Positions 15,723 to 23,918 are shown, numbered from the stretch's first letter. The stretch is DNA of 26,806 nucleotides from SVTX01 sp045658225 (GCA_045658225.1 JAZOUO010000085.1:1-26806), one strand, 5' to 3'. Program-made: numbers and translations. Notes: generated by a model from the sequence alone, not told the origin.

Positions 15723-17050
15723 AGGTAATCAATCATCATTTTCTCCGTCTCCCGCTTGACCTCGCCACTCATAAGACAAAGTATAACTACGTTTATAACC
15801 GTCATAAGCCCGATGGCGAGGTCGGCAAGCTCCCACGCAAAGCTGACGCTGCACACCGCGCCAAAAAACACAAGTCCCGAATACACAAAAACGAATATTT
15901 TGCCCGCTACCTTGGACCTGCATAAAAATCCCAACGCCTCGCGTCCGTAATGAGCCCAGCAAACTATCGTCGCAAAGCCGAAAAGCAGCACCGACACGGT
16001 AATATAAATCCCCGCCCAGCCACCAAGGAGCGATGCGTAGGCGTTCAATGTGATAAGCATAGGATTGTCGGCAAACGCAAGCACGCCCTCACCCGCCACG
16101 ATTATCACAAGTGCGGTCAGGCTGCACAATAGTATCGTGTCCACGAACACCTCAAATATGCCGAGAAGCCCTTGCTTTGCGGGGCTTTTTGTGTTTGAGG
16201 TCGCGTGAGCTGTGGGCGCAGTTCCACACCCCGCCTCGTTGGACATAAGTCCTCGCATACACCCCATGCGAAATGACCGTGCAAACAAAAATCCCATAAC
16301 GCCAAATCCTGCGCTTCTGACATTAAACGCGTCCTCAAAAATCTTGGAAAACGCGGGTAATACACTCTCCTTGTGTATAACCAGCGCGGCGAGCGACACC
16401 ACAACGTACCCCACACTCATAACAAAAACTATTTTTTCGGTAAACGCGCTTATCCTCTCACTATTGCCCATAATGATAAACAAGCTCACCACGGCGACAG
16501 CACCGCCCGTCACCCACAAGGGTATCCCAAACTGCCCCTCAAAAGCCGAACTTATGGCATTTGCCTGAACAATGCTTCCCATACTCGCGGTATTGAGCAG
16601 ACAAAGTATAGCGAACATACCGCCCAGTACCGAGCCGACTTTTTTTAGTCCTTTCGATTGAAAAAAAGCCTTTATGTAATAATACGCGCCGCCGTGTAGC
16701 TCGCCGTTTACGTCTCTCTTGCGATAAAGCATAGCCAACACTATTTCCGCATATTTTAGTATCATCGCGACAAACGCCGACACCCACATCCACAGCACCG
16801 AGCCGTAGCCGCCAAGGGCAATTGACGATGCCACGCCAACAATATTCCCCACCCCAAGCGTGCCCGCAAGAGCGAGCGTCAATGCGCGGATAGGCGACAC
16901 ACCACCCGCGTTTTCCCTTTTGGTCATCGTCTTGAACATTTTTATAGGATGTTTCAAGTGAAAAAATCTTAGTTTGAAGCAAAAAAACGCTCCCGCGCAC
17001 AAGAGCATCAAGGGCGTAAGTATTCCCAGAAAATCATTTATTAACGCCAT
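15719..17050 (-). CDS. Sodium:alanine/glycine symporter (AGCS family)
   Basis: I chose the ATG at 17048-17050 (MALINDFLGIL), preceded by GAGGGGTG at proper distance. A TTG eight codons upstream would put the ribosome site inside the gene. The 443-residue protein has about ten hydrophobic helices and the AGCS signatures: LAGTLGVGNIVG (about 62-73), the glycine-rich GGAYYYIK, and MSNEAGCGTAPTAHA (269-283), the family's best-known motif. Members take up alanine, glycine or other small amino acids with sodium ions. The last residues run into a palindromic element. Its leader shows no glycine-riboswitch-like conserved core that I can recognise. It is adjacent to natAB, convergent, which would return sodium that enters with substrate. 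Confidence 0.92.
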   Translation of the reverse strand: MALINDFLGILTPLMLLCAGAFFCFKLRFFHLKHPIKMFKTMTKRENAGGVSPIRALTLALAGTLGVGNIVGVASSIALGGYGSVLWMWVSAFVAMILKYAEIVLAMLYRKRDVNGELHGGAYYYIKAFFQSKGLKKVGSVLGGMFAILCLLNTASMGSIVQANAISSAFEGQFGIPLWVTGGAVAVVSLFIIMGNSERISAFTEKIVFVMSVGYVVVSLAALVIHKESVLPAFSKIFEDAFNVRSAGFGVMGFLFARSFRMGCMRGLMSNEAGCGTAPTAHATSNTKSPAKQGLLGIFEVFVDTILLCSLTALVIIVAGEGVLAFADNPMLITLNAYASLLGGWAGIYITVSVLLFGFATIVCWAHYGREALGFLCRSKVAGKIFVFVYSGLVFFGAVCSVSFAWELADLAIGLMTVINVVILCLMSGEVKRETEKMMIDYL

Positions 17051-17118
17051 AATTATCACCCCTCTCAATGTCAAATTTATGCGGTTTCAGCACTGCTTAT
17101 TCGCGCGTTCCCCATATT

Positions 17119-17136
17119 TCGATATTAGTCGATATT
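17119..17136. repeat. Tandem TCGATATT boxes, 10-bp phased
   Basis: TCGATATT occurs at 17119-17126 and 17129-17136, one helical turn apart, in the divergent region between the symporter and groES. A possible protein-binding site; the bound factor and target gene are unknown. Confidence 0.35.
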
Positions 17137-17179
17137 CTTTTATTTACTTAGTCTTTCATTTGTAAATTCGATGTAAACA

Positions 17180-17209
17180 TTGGCTCTCCTCTCTTGATTT
17201 TCCTATAAT
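17180..17209 (+). promoter_or_regulatory. Sigma-A-like promoter of groESL
   Basis: TTGGCT (17180-17185) and TATAAT (17204-17209) have an 18-base spacer. This leaves a leader of about 90 bases before the groES ATG. No CIRCE inverted repeat (TTAGCACTC-N9-GAGTGCTAA) and no CtsR-type direct repeat is present in the 255-base intergenic region. Confidence 0.65.
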
Positions 17210-17305
17210 ATATAGTGTAAAATATACTGTGATTGTATTGTTTTTAAGACAACCAAACTTCATCAAGTAAACATCTATTACACATAACAAAAGGAGGAAT
17301 TTATT

Positions 17306-17590
17306 ATGACACTTAAGCCTTTACAGAACAGAGTTGTAATAAAGTTCGTAGAAGCAGAAGAAAAGACAAAGACGGGTATTATCCTGACCGCATCCGCGCA
17401 GGAAAAACCCCAGATAGCAGAGGTTCTCGCAATCGGCGCAGGCAAGGTTGAGGATGGCAAGCTTGTTCCTATGTCCGTCAAGGTTGGCGACAAGGTAATC
17501 GCAAGCAAGTACGCAGGCACGTCCGTTAAGATGGACGGTGTTGAGTACGTTGTGCTCTCCGAGGACGACATTCTCGCAATAGTTGAATAA
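17306..17590 (+). CDS. groES: Co-chaperonin GroES (Cpn10)
   Basis: At 94 residues this is full length for the heptameric lid of the GroEL folding chamber. It starts MTLKPLQNRVVIK, followed by the mobile-loop region EEKTKTGIILTASAQEKPQ (about residues 17-35) that docks on GroEL. The roof and beta-barrel (VLAIGAGKVEDGKLVPMSVKVGDKV, then EDDILAIVE at the end) follow the family pattern. The ATG has AAAGGAGGAATT upstream. groEL follows 14 bases after the stop, with AAAGGAGATATT as its ribosome site, forming the usual bicistronic unit. Confidence 0.97.
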   Translation: MTLKPLQNRVVIKFVEAEEKTKTGIILTASAQEKPQIAEVLAIGAGKVEDGKLVPMSVKVGDKVIASKYAGTSVKMDGVEYVVLSEDDILAIVE

Positions 17591-17604
17591 AAGGAGATAT
17601 TATT

Positions 17605-19227
17605 ATGGCAAAGAATATTCTTTACGGAATTGAAGCAAGAGATGCCCTCGTTCGCGGTATCGACAAGCTTGCTAACACAGTTAAAATAACACTCGGTCCT
17701 AAGGGCAGAAACGTTGTTCTTGACAAGAAATACGGCGCGCCCCTCATCACAAACGACGGTGTCACTATCGCAAAAGAAATCGAGCTTGAGGACGCAGCCG
17801 AGAATATGGGTGCACGTCTCGTTCGTGAGGTGGCTACAAAGACAAACGACGCGGCAGGTGACGGTACAACCACCGCTACCCTTCTCGCTCAGGCATTCGT
17901 TCGCGAGGGTATGAAGAACGTGACCGCAGGTGCTAACCCCATGGTTATCCGCAAGGGTATCCAGAAGGCAGTTGACGCGGCAGTTGACGCTCTTGCAGTT
18001 AACTGCAAGAAGGTAAACGGCAAAGAGGATATCGCACGTGTTGGTGCTATCTCCTCTGGCGACGTAGTATATGGAGAGCTTATCGCAGACGCTATGGAAA
18101 AGGTCACGGCTGACGGCGTTATCACTATCGAGGAGTCCAAGAGTGCTGAGACATACTCCGAGGTTGTTGAGGGTATGCAGTTTGACCGCGGATACCTCTC
18201 TCCCTATATGGTGACTGACTCCGACAAGATGGAAGCAGTTATCGACGACGCTCTCATCCTTATCACAGACAAGAAGATTTCTACTATAAACGACATTCTT
18301 CCCCTGCTTGAGCAGCTCGTTCAGTCGGGCAGAAAGCTCGTTATAATCGCAGAGGACGTTGAGGGTGAGGCTCTCACAACTCTCGTTCTTAACAAGCTCC
18401 GTGGTACGTTTACCTGCGTTGCAGTCAAGGCTCCCGGCTTTGGCGACAGACGTAAGGAAATGCTCCGCGACATAGCAATCCTCACAGGCGGTGAGGTAGT
18501 TTCCTCCGAGATAGGCTACGAGCTTAAGGACGCAGGAATCGAGGTTCTCGGTCACGCGCGTCAGGTTAAGATCACAAAGGAAACAACAATTATCGTAGGC
18601 GGCGCAGGCGATCCTGCCGACATAAAGGCAAGAGTTGGTCAGATAAAGACTGCTATCGAGACTACCACGTCCGACTTCGACCGCGAAAAGCTTCAGGAAA
18701 GACTTGCAAAGCTCGCAGGCGGTGTTGCAGTTATCAAGGTCGGCGCGGCTACCGAGGCTGAAATGAAGGAAAAGAAGCTTCGCATCGAGGACGCACTCAA
18801 CGCAACCAAGGCTGCAGTTGAGGAAGGTATCGTTGCGGGCGGCGGTACGGCTTACCTTAACGCTATTCCCGCAGTTAAGAAGCTTCTTAACACTGTTGAC
18901 GGCGACGAAAAGACAGGTGTTCAGATCGTTCTTCGCGCACTTGAAGAGCCCGTACGTCAGATCGCGGCTAACGCAGGCTTTGACGGCGCAGTTATCGTTG
19001 ATAAGATCATGAGCACAAAGAAGGTCGGATACGGATTTGACGCATACAACGAAAAGTACGTTGATATGATGAGCGCAGGTATCGTTGATCCTAAGAAGGT
19101 GACACGCTCCGCGCTTCAGAACGCGGCTTCTATCGCATCGGTAATTCTTACTACCGAGTCCGTAGTTGCCGATATTCCCGAGCCTGAACCTGCAGCACCC
19201 GCAGGCGGCATGGGCGGTATGTATTGA
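17605..19227 (+). CDS. groEL: Chaperonin GroEL (Hsp60)
   Basis: This 540-residue ATP-dependent chaperonin is normal length for a Gram-positive GroEL. Visible signatures include TLGPKGRNVVLDKKYG and the nucleotide-binding DGTTTATLLAQ, with the catalytic aspartate in GDGTTT near residue 87. Also present are KAPGFGDRRKEMLRDIAILTGG in the apical domain, GGVAVIKVGAATEAEMKEKK, VEEGIVAGGGTAY, and a short Gly/Met tail (GGMGGMY). It forms the double-ring folding cage with GroES encoded 14 bases upstream. Codon choice is strongly biased toward a small set (GTT, CTC, GAG, AAG), as expected of a highly expressed gene. A long open frame on the opposite strand is a by-product of this bias. Confidence 0.98.
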   Translation: MAKNILYGIEARDALVRGIDKLANTVKITLGPKGRNVVLDKKYGAPLITNDGVTIAKEIELEDAAENMGARLVREVATKTNDAAGDGTTTATLLAQAFVREGMKNVTAGANPMVIRKGIQKAVDAAVDALAVNCKKVNGKEDIARVGAISSGDVVYGELIADAMEKVTADGVITIEESKSAETYSEVVEGMQFDRGYLSPYMVTDSDKMEAVIDDALILITDKKISTINDILPLLEQLVQSGRKLVIIAEDVEGEALTTLVLNKLRGTFTCVAVKAPGFGDRRKEMLRDIAILTGGEVVSSEIGYELKDAGIEVLGHARQVKITKETTIIVGGAGDPADIKARVGQIKTAIETTTSDFDREKLQERLAKLAGGVAVIKVGAATEAEMKEKKLRIEDALNATKAAVEEGIVAGGGTAYLNAIPAVKKLLNTVDGDEKTGVQIVLRALEEPVRQIAANAGFDGAVIVDKIMSTKKVGYGFDAYNEKYVDMMSAGIVDPKKVTRSALQNAASIASVILTTESVVADIPEPEPAAPAGGMGGMY

Positions 19228-19243
19228 TATAGATAATTGGATA

Positions 19244-19289
19244 TATGGGAAGAGGGGGACTTTTTGAAAAAAGTTCCCCTCTTCCCATA
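19244..19289 (+). repeat. Long hairpin downstream of groEL (terminator or repeat element)
   Basis: A near-perfect stem of about 22 bp (TATGGGAAGAGGGG arm at 19244-19257, returning CCCCTCTTCCCATA at 19276-19289, closed by T5G/A6) starts 16 bases after groEL. A partial echo (CTCCCCTCAAAAACTTT) follows directly. No T-run follows the stem, so it may be a repeat-derived hairpin that protects the 3' end as much as a terminator. Confidence 0.6.
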
Positions 19290-19364
19290 CCCAACTCCCC
19301 TCAAAAACTTTACTGAATAATTTTTTTAACGTCGCTTAATTTGCGGCACTTTTTTTATACTTTA

Positions 19365-19393
19365 TTGACACTTTCTCTGTTTTGTGATAAAAT
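19365..19393 (+). promoter_or_regulatory. Sigma-A-like promoter of the YcxB-like membrane protein gene
   Basis: Consensus TTGACA (19365-19370), a 17-base spacer and TAAAAT (19388-19393) lie 28 bases upstream of the ATG at 19422, which has AAGGAGGTC. Confidence 0.82.
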
Positions 19394-19421
19394 AATTATA
19401 TAAAGTTATAAGGAGGTCAGT

Positions 19422-20762
19422 ATGGATAATAACTTGTCTCAAATTCAAAATGACGAAGCGGTTGAGCAAAATATAGCTTCTGAGGAAACTGTGACAGAAT
19501 CCGTCGCAAGCGACACCACTCCCGACCTGAGCCTTCCCCTTGAGGAGATCAAAGCTGAGGGCAGATATGAGGAGCGCCTTGAGCATCGTCTGCACGTATT
19601 AAAGCCATTGATGTGGTTGTTGTTTGTTTTTGGAGCTCTGTGTTGTGTGCTTGGCATAAAGGAGAGCATTGAGACCAAAGTGTTCAGCGCGTTTTTCGTG
19701 GCAGCTGCCTTTTTGATATTGGTTGCTCTTATGTCAAGATCGGGCACAAAAACAGTCGTTAAGGAGGATATGAAAAAAGGCGGATATTTCATATACCGCG
19801 TTTTCTATAACAGAATTGAGTACGAATACTACATAGGTGAAGATCTCTACACCTTCTACAGAGTAGATCCTGCAAAAATAACCAAGGCAAAGCTTCTCCG
19901 TCACACGCTCGTGTTTGCTCACGAGGGTATCTTGTTTATGGTACCCAAAGCATCTATTACGAACGATAGCTTTATTTACAAGGCTGTTATGTCCTCAAAA
20001 AGCTCCAAGGCAAAAAAGGGCGCAGACCGCCCATGCGACAAGCGTCAGACCGCAATAATCTGGCTTCTTGCGTCGGCTGTGACAGTTCTGGTAGCAACTG
20101 TAATTATCTCAATATTTGCACCCATAGCGGCTGTCCCGTTTGCAATACTTTCATTCTTATCCATCGCGCTACCTATCGTTTCATTGGCTTTTATCGGCGG
20201 GTGGAGAGCTCGCGGAAAAGGACTTATTATATTTACATGCATAGTTCTTATAATAGCGCTGTTTGCATCCTTCGTTGTAGCAGTCATCAGATATGACGAA
20301 GTCTATGTCGATGAGGACGAGGCGATGGCAAATAATATTCTTGACGATGCAAGAGATATAACTAATATAGATTTCCCCGACGTTTATGATGTGTATCTGA
20401 ATGAAAACGAATTCTATGATCCGCAGACCAGATCTTATATAACATACACATATTTTGACTGCTCCCTTTCCTACGAGGACAATAAATATTTGAGATCGCA
20501 GGTCGAGGAAAACAACGTATGGATATCCGAGATGAGCGAGGAGATAGCGTATTTTATTGGAAACATTTATTCGCCCTATGATGATCCTTTTATAATAGTC
20601 AATCTGACCGAGGGCACGTGCAATCAGCTCCCCTCAACCAACAACAAGTGCGAATACGTCATAATTTCATACGATTATTCCAACAGATGTATAGATATCT
20701 ACGCCTTTTCCAAGGCATCCACGACAAGCATACCGTCAACCCCCGGCTCACTTATGGCTTAA
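19422..20762 (+). CDS. Five-TM membrane protein with YcxB-like cytoplasmic region, function unknown
   Basis: This 446-residue protein has three parts. Residues 1-58 are acidic and polar with no signal peptide. Helices at about 60-78 and 85-106 lead into a cytoplasmic region (about 120-195: YFIYRVFYNRIEYEYYIGEDLYTFYRVDPAKITKAKLLRHTLVF). That region's alternating strands and ending LFMVPKASI resemble the YcxB-like/DUF4131-type PH-like modules often sandwiched between helices. Helices at about 209-232, 235-260 and 266-289 then precede an acidic extracytoplasmic domain (295-446) with many Tyr and Asp residues and Cys346, Cys400, Cys410 and Cys423. The gene stands alone with its own promoter and terminator. 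The YcxB-like assignment is by pattern only. Confidence 0.65.
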   Translation: MDNNLSQIQNDEAVEQNIASEETVTESVASDTTPDLSLPLEEIKAEGRYEERLEHRLHVLKPLMWLLFVFGALCCVLGIKESIETKVFSAFFVAAAFLILVALMSRSGTKTVVKEDMKKGGYFIYRVFYNRIEYEYYIGEDLYTFYRVDPAKITKAKLLRHTLVFAHEGILFMVPKASITNDSFIYKAVMSSKSSKAKKGADRPCDKRQTAIIWLLASAVTVLVATVIISIFAPIAAVPFAILSFLSIALPIVSLAFIGGWRARGKGLIIFTCIVLIIALFASFVVAVIRYDEVYVDEDEAMANNILDDARDITNIDFPDVYDVYLNENEFYDPQTRSYITYTYFDCSLSYEDNKYLRSQVEENNVWISEMSEEIAYFIGNIYSPYDDPFIIVNLTEGTCNQLPSTNNKCEYVIISYDYSNRCIDIYAFSKASTTSIPSTPGSLMA

Positions 20763-20763
20763 C

Positions 20764-20795
20764 AAAAATCCGCAGGTACATCCTGCGGATTTTTT
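20764..20795 (+). terminator. Terminator of the YcxB-like gene
   Basis: A 9-bp stem (ATCCGCAGG, 20768-20776, with 20782-20790), extended by A-T pairs, is followed by a T-run, directly after the stop codon. Confidence 0.9.
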
Positions 20796-20872
20796 ATTGA
20801 ATATCCTTACCTCGCATACGTTAATATTATATTACAAATAAAAAATTCCACCCTCGGTAAAAAAATTTTTTG

Positions 20873-20901
20873 TTGACAAAATCCATCGGAAATGATATAC
20901 T
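20873..20901 (+). promoter_or_regulatory. Sigma-A-like promoter of mgtE
   Basis: TTGACA (20873-20878), a 17-base spacer and TATACT (20896-20901) predict a leader of only about 43 bases before the mgtE ATG. That is too short for an M-box magnesium riboswitch. Confidence 0.82.
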
Positions 20902-20950
20902 GAATTTATAGTGGAATAATATTTATTTTTATAGAAAGGAGGGCTTATCA

Positions 20951-22585
20951 ATGGCAGAAAACAAGAAGGATTTTCCTGAAGATTCCGACATCGACAAACT
21001 CGAAAATGATGAAATAATCAAAGATGAAATTGACGGTGCCCCCGCCCCAAGTCCCTCCGAGGAAGCAGACGACGTAAGCCGTAAAACAGACGACGGTGAC
21101 GACAAAGAAATGGACATTGACGACATCGACGAAAATACCGACTACGCCGAGATCGAGGAGATCAAAAAAGAGCTTGATCAGGACAAAAACGAGGACTCCG
21201 CAACCGAAGCCTATGAGGAAGAGCTTGAAAACAAGTTTGATATGCTCGTAGAACTGCTTGACGACAAGAAGTACACCGACTTTATGCACGGTCTTGAAGA
21301 GCTTAACCCCGTAGACGCCGCAGATTTCTTCTCTGAGCTCCCTTCCCACCGTATCCCTGCAGTCTTCAAGCTTCTTAAGAAAGACACGGCAGCGGAGGTT
21401 TTTGCCGAGCTTGAGAGCGACGTACAGCACAAGATAATCAACGCCATGACCGACCGAGAAATCTCGATCATTATCGAAGAGCTTTCAGTCGACGACGCGG
21501 TTGACATGCTCGAGGAGCTTCCCGCAAATATCGTTCGTCGAGTTCTGCAGACCGCGACACCCGAAACACGAGCTGAGATAAACAAGTTCCTCGCTTACCC
21601 CGACGACAGTGCGGGAAGCGTCATGACCGCAGAATTTATAGACTTGCGCGCAGAAATGACCTGTGCCGAGGCTATTCAGCACATAAGAATAACGGGTATC
21701 GACAAGGAAACGGTTTACTACGCGTACGTCACTGATAACAGACGCGTGCTTCAAGGTATAATTTCCTTTAAGGACCTTCTCTATGCCGATCCAAATGCGC
21801 TTATAGCCGACGTGATGAGCGACCAGATAATCTGTGCGTCAACCCTTGACGACCAGGAGACCGTTGCAGACACGATCTCCAAGTACGACCTTTTGGCTCT
21901 CCCTATCGTTGATAAGGAAAACAGACTCGTCGGTATCGTTACTGTCGACGACGCGCTTGACGTCATTACCGAGGAGGCTACCGAGGATATCGAAATGATC
22001 GCAGGTATGGCTCCTACCGACAAGCCTTATATGAGAACGGGAGTTTGGGAAACCTGGCGTAAGCGATTCCCTTGGTTGCTCATTATTATGATTTCCGCAA
22101 TATTTACGGGTATGATAATGGCAAAATATGAGGCCGCACTTGGAACTTACGCCATTCTTGCCGTATTCGTACCTATGCTCATGAACACGGGCGGTAATGC
22201 AGGAAGCCAGGCATCCGTTGCTATAATCCGTGCGCTCTCGCTTGACGAGATTTCCATGGGCGACATATTCAAAATCATTTGGAAGGAATTCCGCGTCTCC
22301 CTGCTCTGCGGCGTGTGCATCTCGATCGCGTGCTTTATAAAGACAATGCTTGTGGATTTTAAGCTTGACTTTACGTGGGAAAACGTTGAGGTCGCATTGA
22401 TAGTAAGCGTCACGGTAATATGCGCGATAGTTATCGCAAAGCTTATCGGCGCGTGCCTGCCTATTGGCGCAAAGCGCATAGGACTCGACCCCGCCGTTAT
22501 GGCAACTCCCCTTATCGCAACTATCGTTGATACTCTCACACTTATCGTATATTTCGCAATAGCTTCCAAAATTCTTGGGTTTTAA
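20951..22585 (+). CDS. mgtE: Magnesium transporter MgtE
   Basis: MgtE is a dimeric, magnesium-gated magnesium channel/transporter of the plasma membrane. At 544 residues this copy is about 90 longer than typical members. The extra is an N-terminal tail (residues 1-92) extremely rich in Asp, Glu and Lys. The superhelical N domain follows at about 93-220 (LEELNPVDAADFFSELP ... LDDAVDMLEELP repeats), then two CBS domains (about 225-285 and 289-345, ending VTVDDALDVITEEATED) and five membrane helices from about 373. The pore motif NTGGNAGSQAS (412-422) and the ion-binding Asp527 in TIVDTLTL near the C-terminus are intact. The ATG has AAAGGAGGGC upstream. It is monocistronic, with its own promoter and a shared terminator. 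Confidence 0.95.
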   Translation: MAENKKDFPEDSDIDKLENDEIIKDEIDGAPAPSPSEEADDVSRKTDDGDDKEMDIDDIDENTDYAEIEEIKKELDQDKNEDSATEAYEEELENKFDMLVELLDDKKYTDFMHGLEELNPVDAADFFSELPSHRIPAVFKLLKKDTAAEVFAELESDVQHKIINAMTDREISIIIEELSVDDAVDMLEELPANIVRRVLQTATPETRAEINKFLAYPDDSAGSVMTAEFIDLRAEMTCAEAIQHIRITGIDKETVYYAYVTDNRRVLQGIISFKDLLYADPNALIADVMSDQIICASTLDDQETVADTISKYDLLALPIVDKENRLVGIVTVDDALDVITEEATEDIEMIAGMAPTDKPYMRTGVWETWRKRFPWLLIIMISAIFTGMIMAKYEAALGTYAILAVFVPMLMNTGGNAGSQASVAIIRALSLDEISMGDIFKIIWKEFRVSLLCGVCISIACFIKTMLVDFKLDFTWENVEVALIVSVTVICAIVIAKLIGACLPIGAKRIGLDPAVMATPLIATIVDTLTLIVYFAIASKILGF

Positions 22586-22600
22586 TTAAATTATTATAAC

Positions 22601-22637
22601 AAAAAAGAACTTGACTTATATAGTCAAGTTCTTTTTT
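22601..22637. terminator. Bidirectional terminator between mgtE and the coiled-coil membrane protein gene
   Basis: A 16-bp stem (AAAAAAGAACTTGACT, 22601-22616, with its complement at 22622-22637) has a 5-base loop. A-run and T-run arms on both sides serve both convergent genes. Confidence 0.92.
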
Positions 22638-22644
22638 GCCGCTG

Positions 22645-23856
22645 TCACAGCTTTTCGATAACCCGTTCCGCATTCCATGCAGCTGCATAATATCTAATAC
22701 TCTCAGCATTTTTCGCAACCGCTTCCGTAGCCATTCTGTTGAGCTTGGATTGCTCAATAATTTCGTTTTGATTGCTTATCATAACATCCTGCTGACGCAT
22801 AGTCTCTTCAGAATTTTCCACAAGTATGAACAAATCCTCGGACATAATGTTTATATCTGCCTTTATTCGATTAAGTGTGATTCCTACCTGACCGAGCTTT
22901 CCTGCGATTTCTCCCAATTTTTCGAAAATGTTATTTATACCTCGTACCATTTCTCCCCTGAATACACGTGTTTCATACAGATTTATAGCGTCTCGCATAT
23001 TTTCAGCAAGACCATTGCGGTATATATGAGACAACATCAAAACACAGTCAAGTGTGCGATAATCCGGAGGTATGATGTTATATTTATAAAGCTGATCTCT
23101 TTGCATACTTAACTTCTCACGTTGAATATCAAGATCGGGTTTAATCGTTTTATTATACACCTCTATTTTAGGATTAAGACTATCAAGTAAATCTTCAGCC
23201 TTCTCTATTGTGGAATCAATATCTTTCACCATATCATCCATAATATCTTGCAGTATTTGATCTTGATACTCATCAAGCGCTTTATCATACTTGTTTTTTG
23301 CCATAATATAATTTTCTTCTGCTATTTCACAACGACGTCTGTACTCTTCTATTATGCCTCTTTCCTTGGTATTCATTCTTTTATCTCTTGCAAAACCGAT
23401 GATAATAATTATGATTCCAATCACCGCACCTATTATTCCCTCTATAATTCCATCCCCCGAACTTGTAGCTACAAGTAAAAGAAAAATAAAAAATCCAAAA
23501 ATTAAACCCAAAATTTTACCTTTGACATTTATCGGTTTGTCGGACACGTTGGGCTTCTCGACTATGAAATCGCTCTTATGAGGTGCTTTCATATTAAAAG
23601 GTTTTATTTTTGCCTTTTTGTCATATTCCCCTAACATATATTCTTCATCATCCCATTTATTCAGTCTTCTCACTCGTTCCTGCATAAGGTCAATAATATT
23701 TTTATTTGCACGATCAGCCATAAGCGACCAACTATTTACTGTATTTTCGAGGCTTTGGTCAATAACATAGATAGCCTGTTCGATTTGACAAACGTCATCA
23801 AGATATTTTATCATTTCCTCGTTGCTTATCTGGTTTTCTTTAATTTTGGAACTCAT
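22645..23856 (-). CDS. Coiled-coil protein with central two-TM hairpin, function unknown
   Basis: The ATG at 23854-23856 has AGGAGGG 8 bases upstream. A longer frame starting at 23901 would begin upstream of the predicted transcript start. The 403-residue product has an N-terminal charged helical part (1-110) and two hydrophobic helices (about 113-131 and 138-156) separated by SSGDG. A long heptad-rich coiled coil (160-260, KRMNTKERGIIEEYRRR...) and a C-terminal helical region (300-403), rich in Asn and Gln, follow. No enzymatic motif is visible. Base composition is visibly more AT-rich than in flanking mgtE and ribosomal genes, suggesting later acquisition. It is divergent from a small XRE regulator and shares an operator-dense intergenic region with it, so the two probably form one regulated module. 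Family not recognised. Confidence 0.75.
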   Translation of the reverse strand: MSSKIKENQISNEEMIKYLDDVCQIEQAIYVIDQSLENTVNSWSLMADRANKNIIDLMQERVRRLNKWDDEEYMLGEYDKKAKIKPFNMKAPHKSDFIVEKPNVSDKPINVKGKILGLIFGFFIFLLLVATSSGDGIIEGIIGAVIGIIIIIIGFARDKRMNTKERGIIEEYRRRCEIAEENYIMAKNKYDKALDEYQDQILQDIMDDMVKDIDSTIEKAEDLLDSLNPKIEVYNKTIKPDLDIQREKLSMQRDQLYKYNIIPPDYRTLDCVLMLSHIYRNGLAENMRDAINLYETRVFRGEMVRGINNIFEKLGEIAGKLGQVGITLNRIKADINIMSEDLFILVENSEETMRQQDVMISNQNEIIEQSKLNRMATEAVAKNAESIRYYAAAWNAERVIEKL

Positions 23857-23870
23857 ACACACTGCCCTCC

Positions 23871-23893
23871 TAATATTGTATACAACAATATTA
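23871..23893. promoter_or_regulatory. Inverted repeat over the start point of the coiled-coil gene
   Basis: TAATATTG (23871-23878) and CAATATTA (23886-23893) form a perfect 8-bp dyad with a 7-base spacer. It overlaps the -10 and predicted start of the minus-strand transcript, immediately upstream of its ribosome site. It could be a DNA operator or an mRNA 5' hairpin. Confidence 0.5.
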
Positions 23894-23918
23894 TAGTACA
23901 TATATTTACTAAAGTCAA
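23890..23918 (-). promoter_or_regulatory. Sigma-A-like promoter of the coiled-coil membrane protein gene
   Basis: On the minus strand TTGACT (23913-23918), a 17-base spacer and TATAAT (23890-23895). One TTTACTAAA half-site lies within the spacer and touches the -35; another lies just upstream. Confidence 0.82.

Noticed and set aside
17088..17098. CAGCACTGC resembling half of a CIRCE element
   Set aside because: No inverted partner lies at the required spacing, and it is upstream of the groES promoter rather than at the start point.
17278..18555. Minus-strand open frame of 425 codons opposite groES and groEL
   Set aside because: It is fully antisense to two certain genes and has no ribosome site. 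It is rich in Cys, Val and Leu in a pattern expected from the reverse of strongly biased codons.
20902..20950. Possible M-box riboswitch before mgtE
   Set aside because: The leader downstream of the promoter is too short, and no conserved core was recognised.
23857..23901. Longer N-terminus for the coiled-coil membrane protein
   Set aside because: The extension would start upstream of the predicted transcript start, while the ATG at 23856 has an AGGAGGG site.
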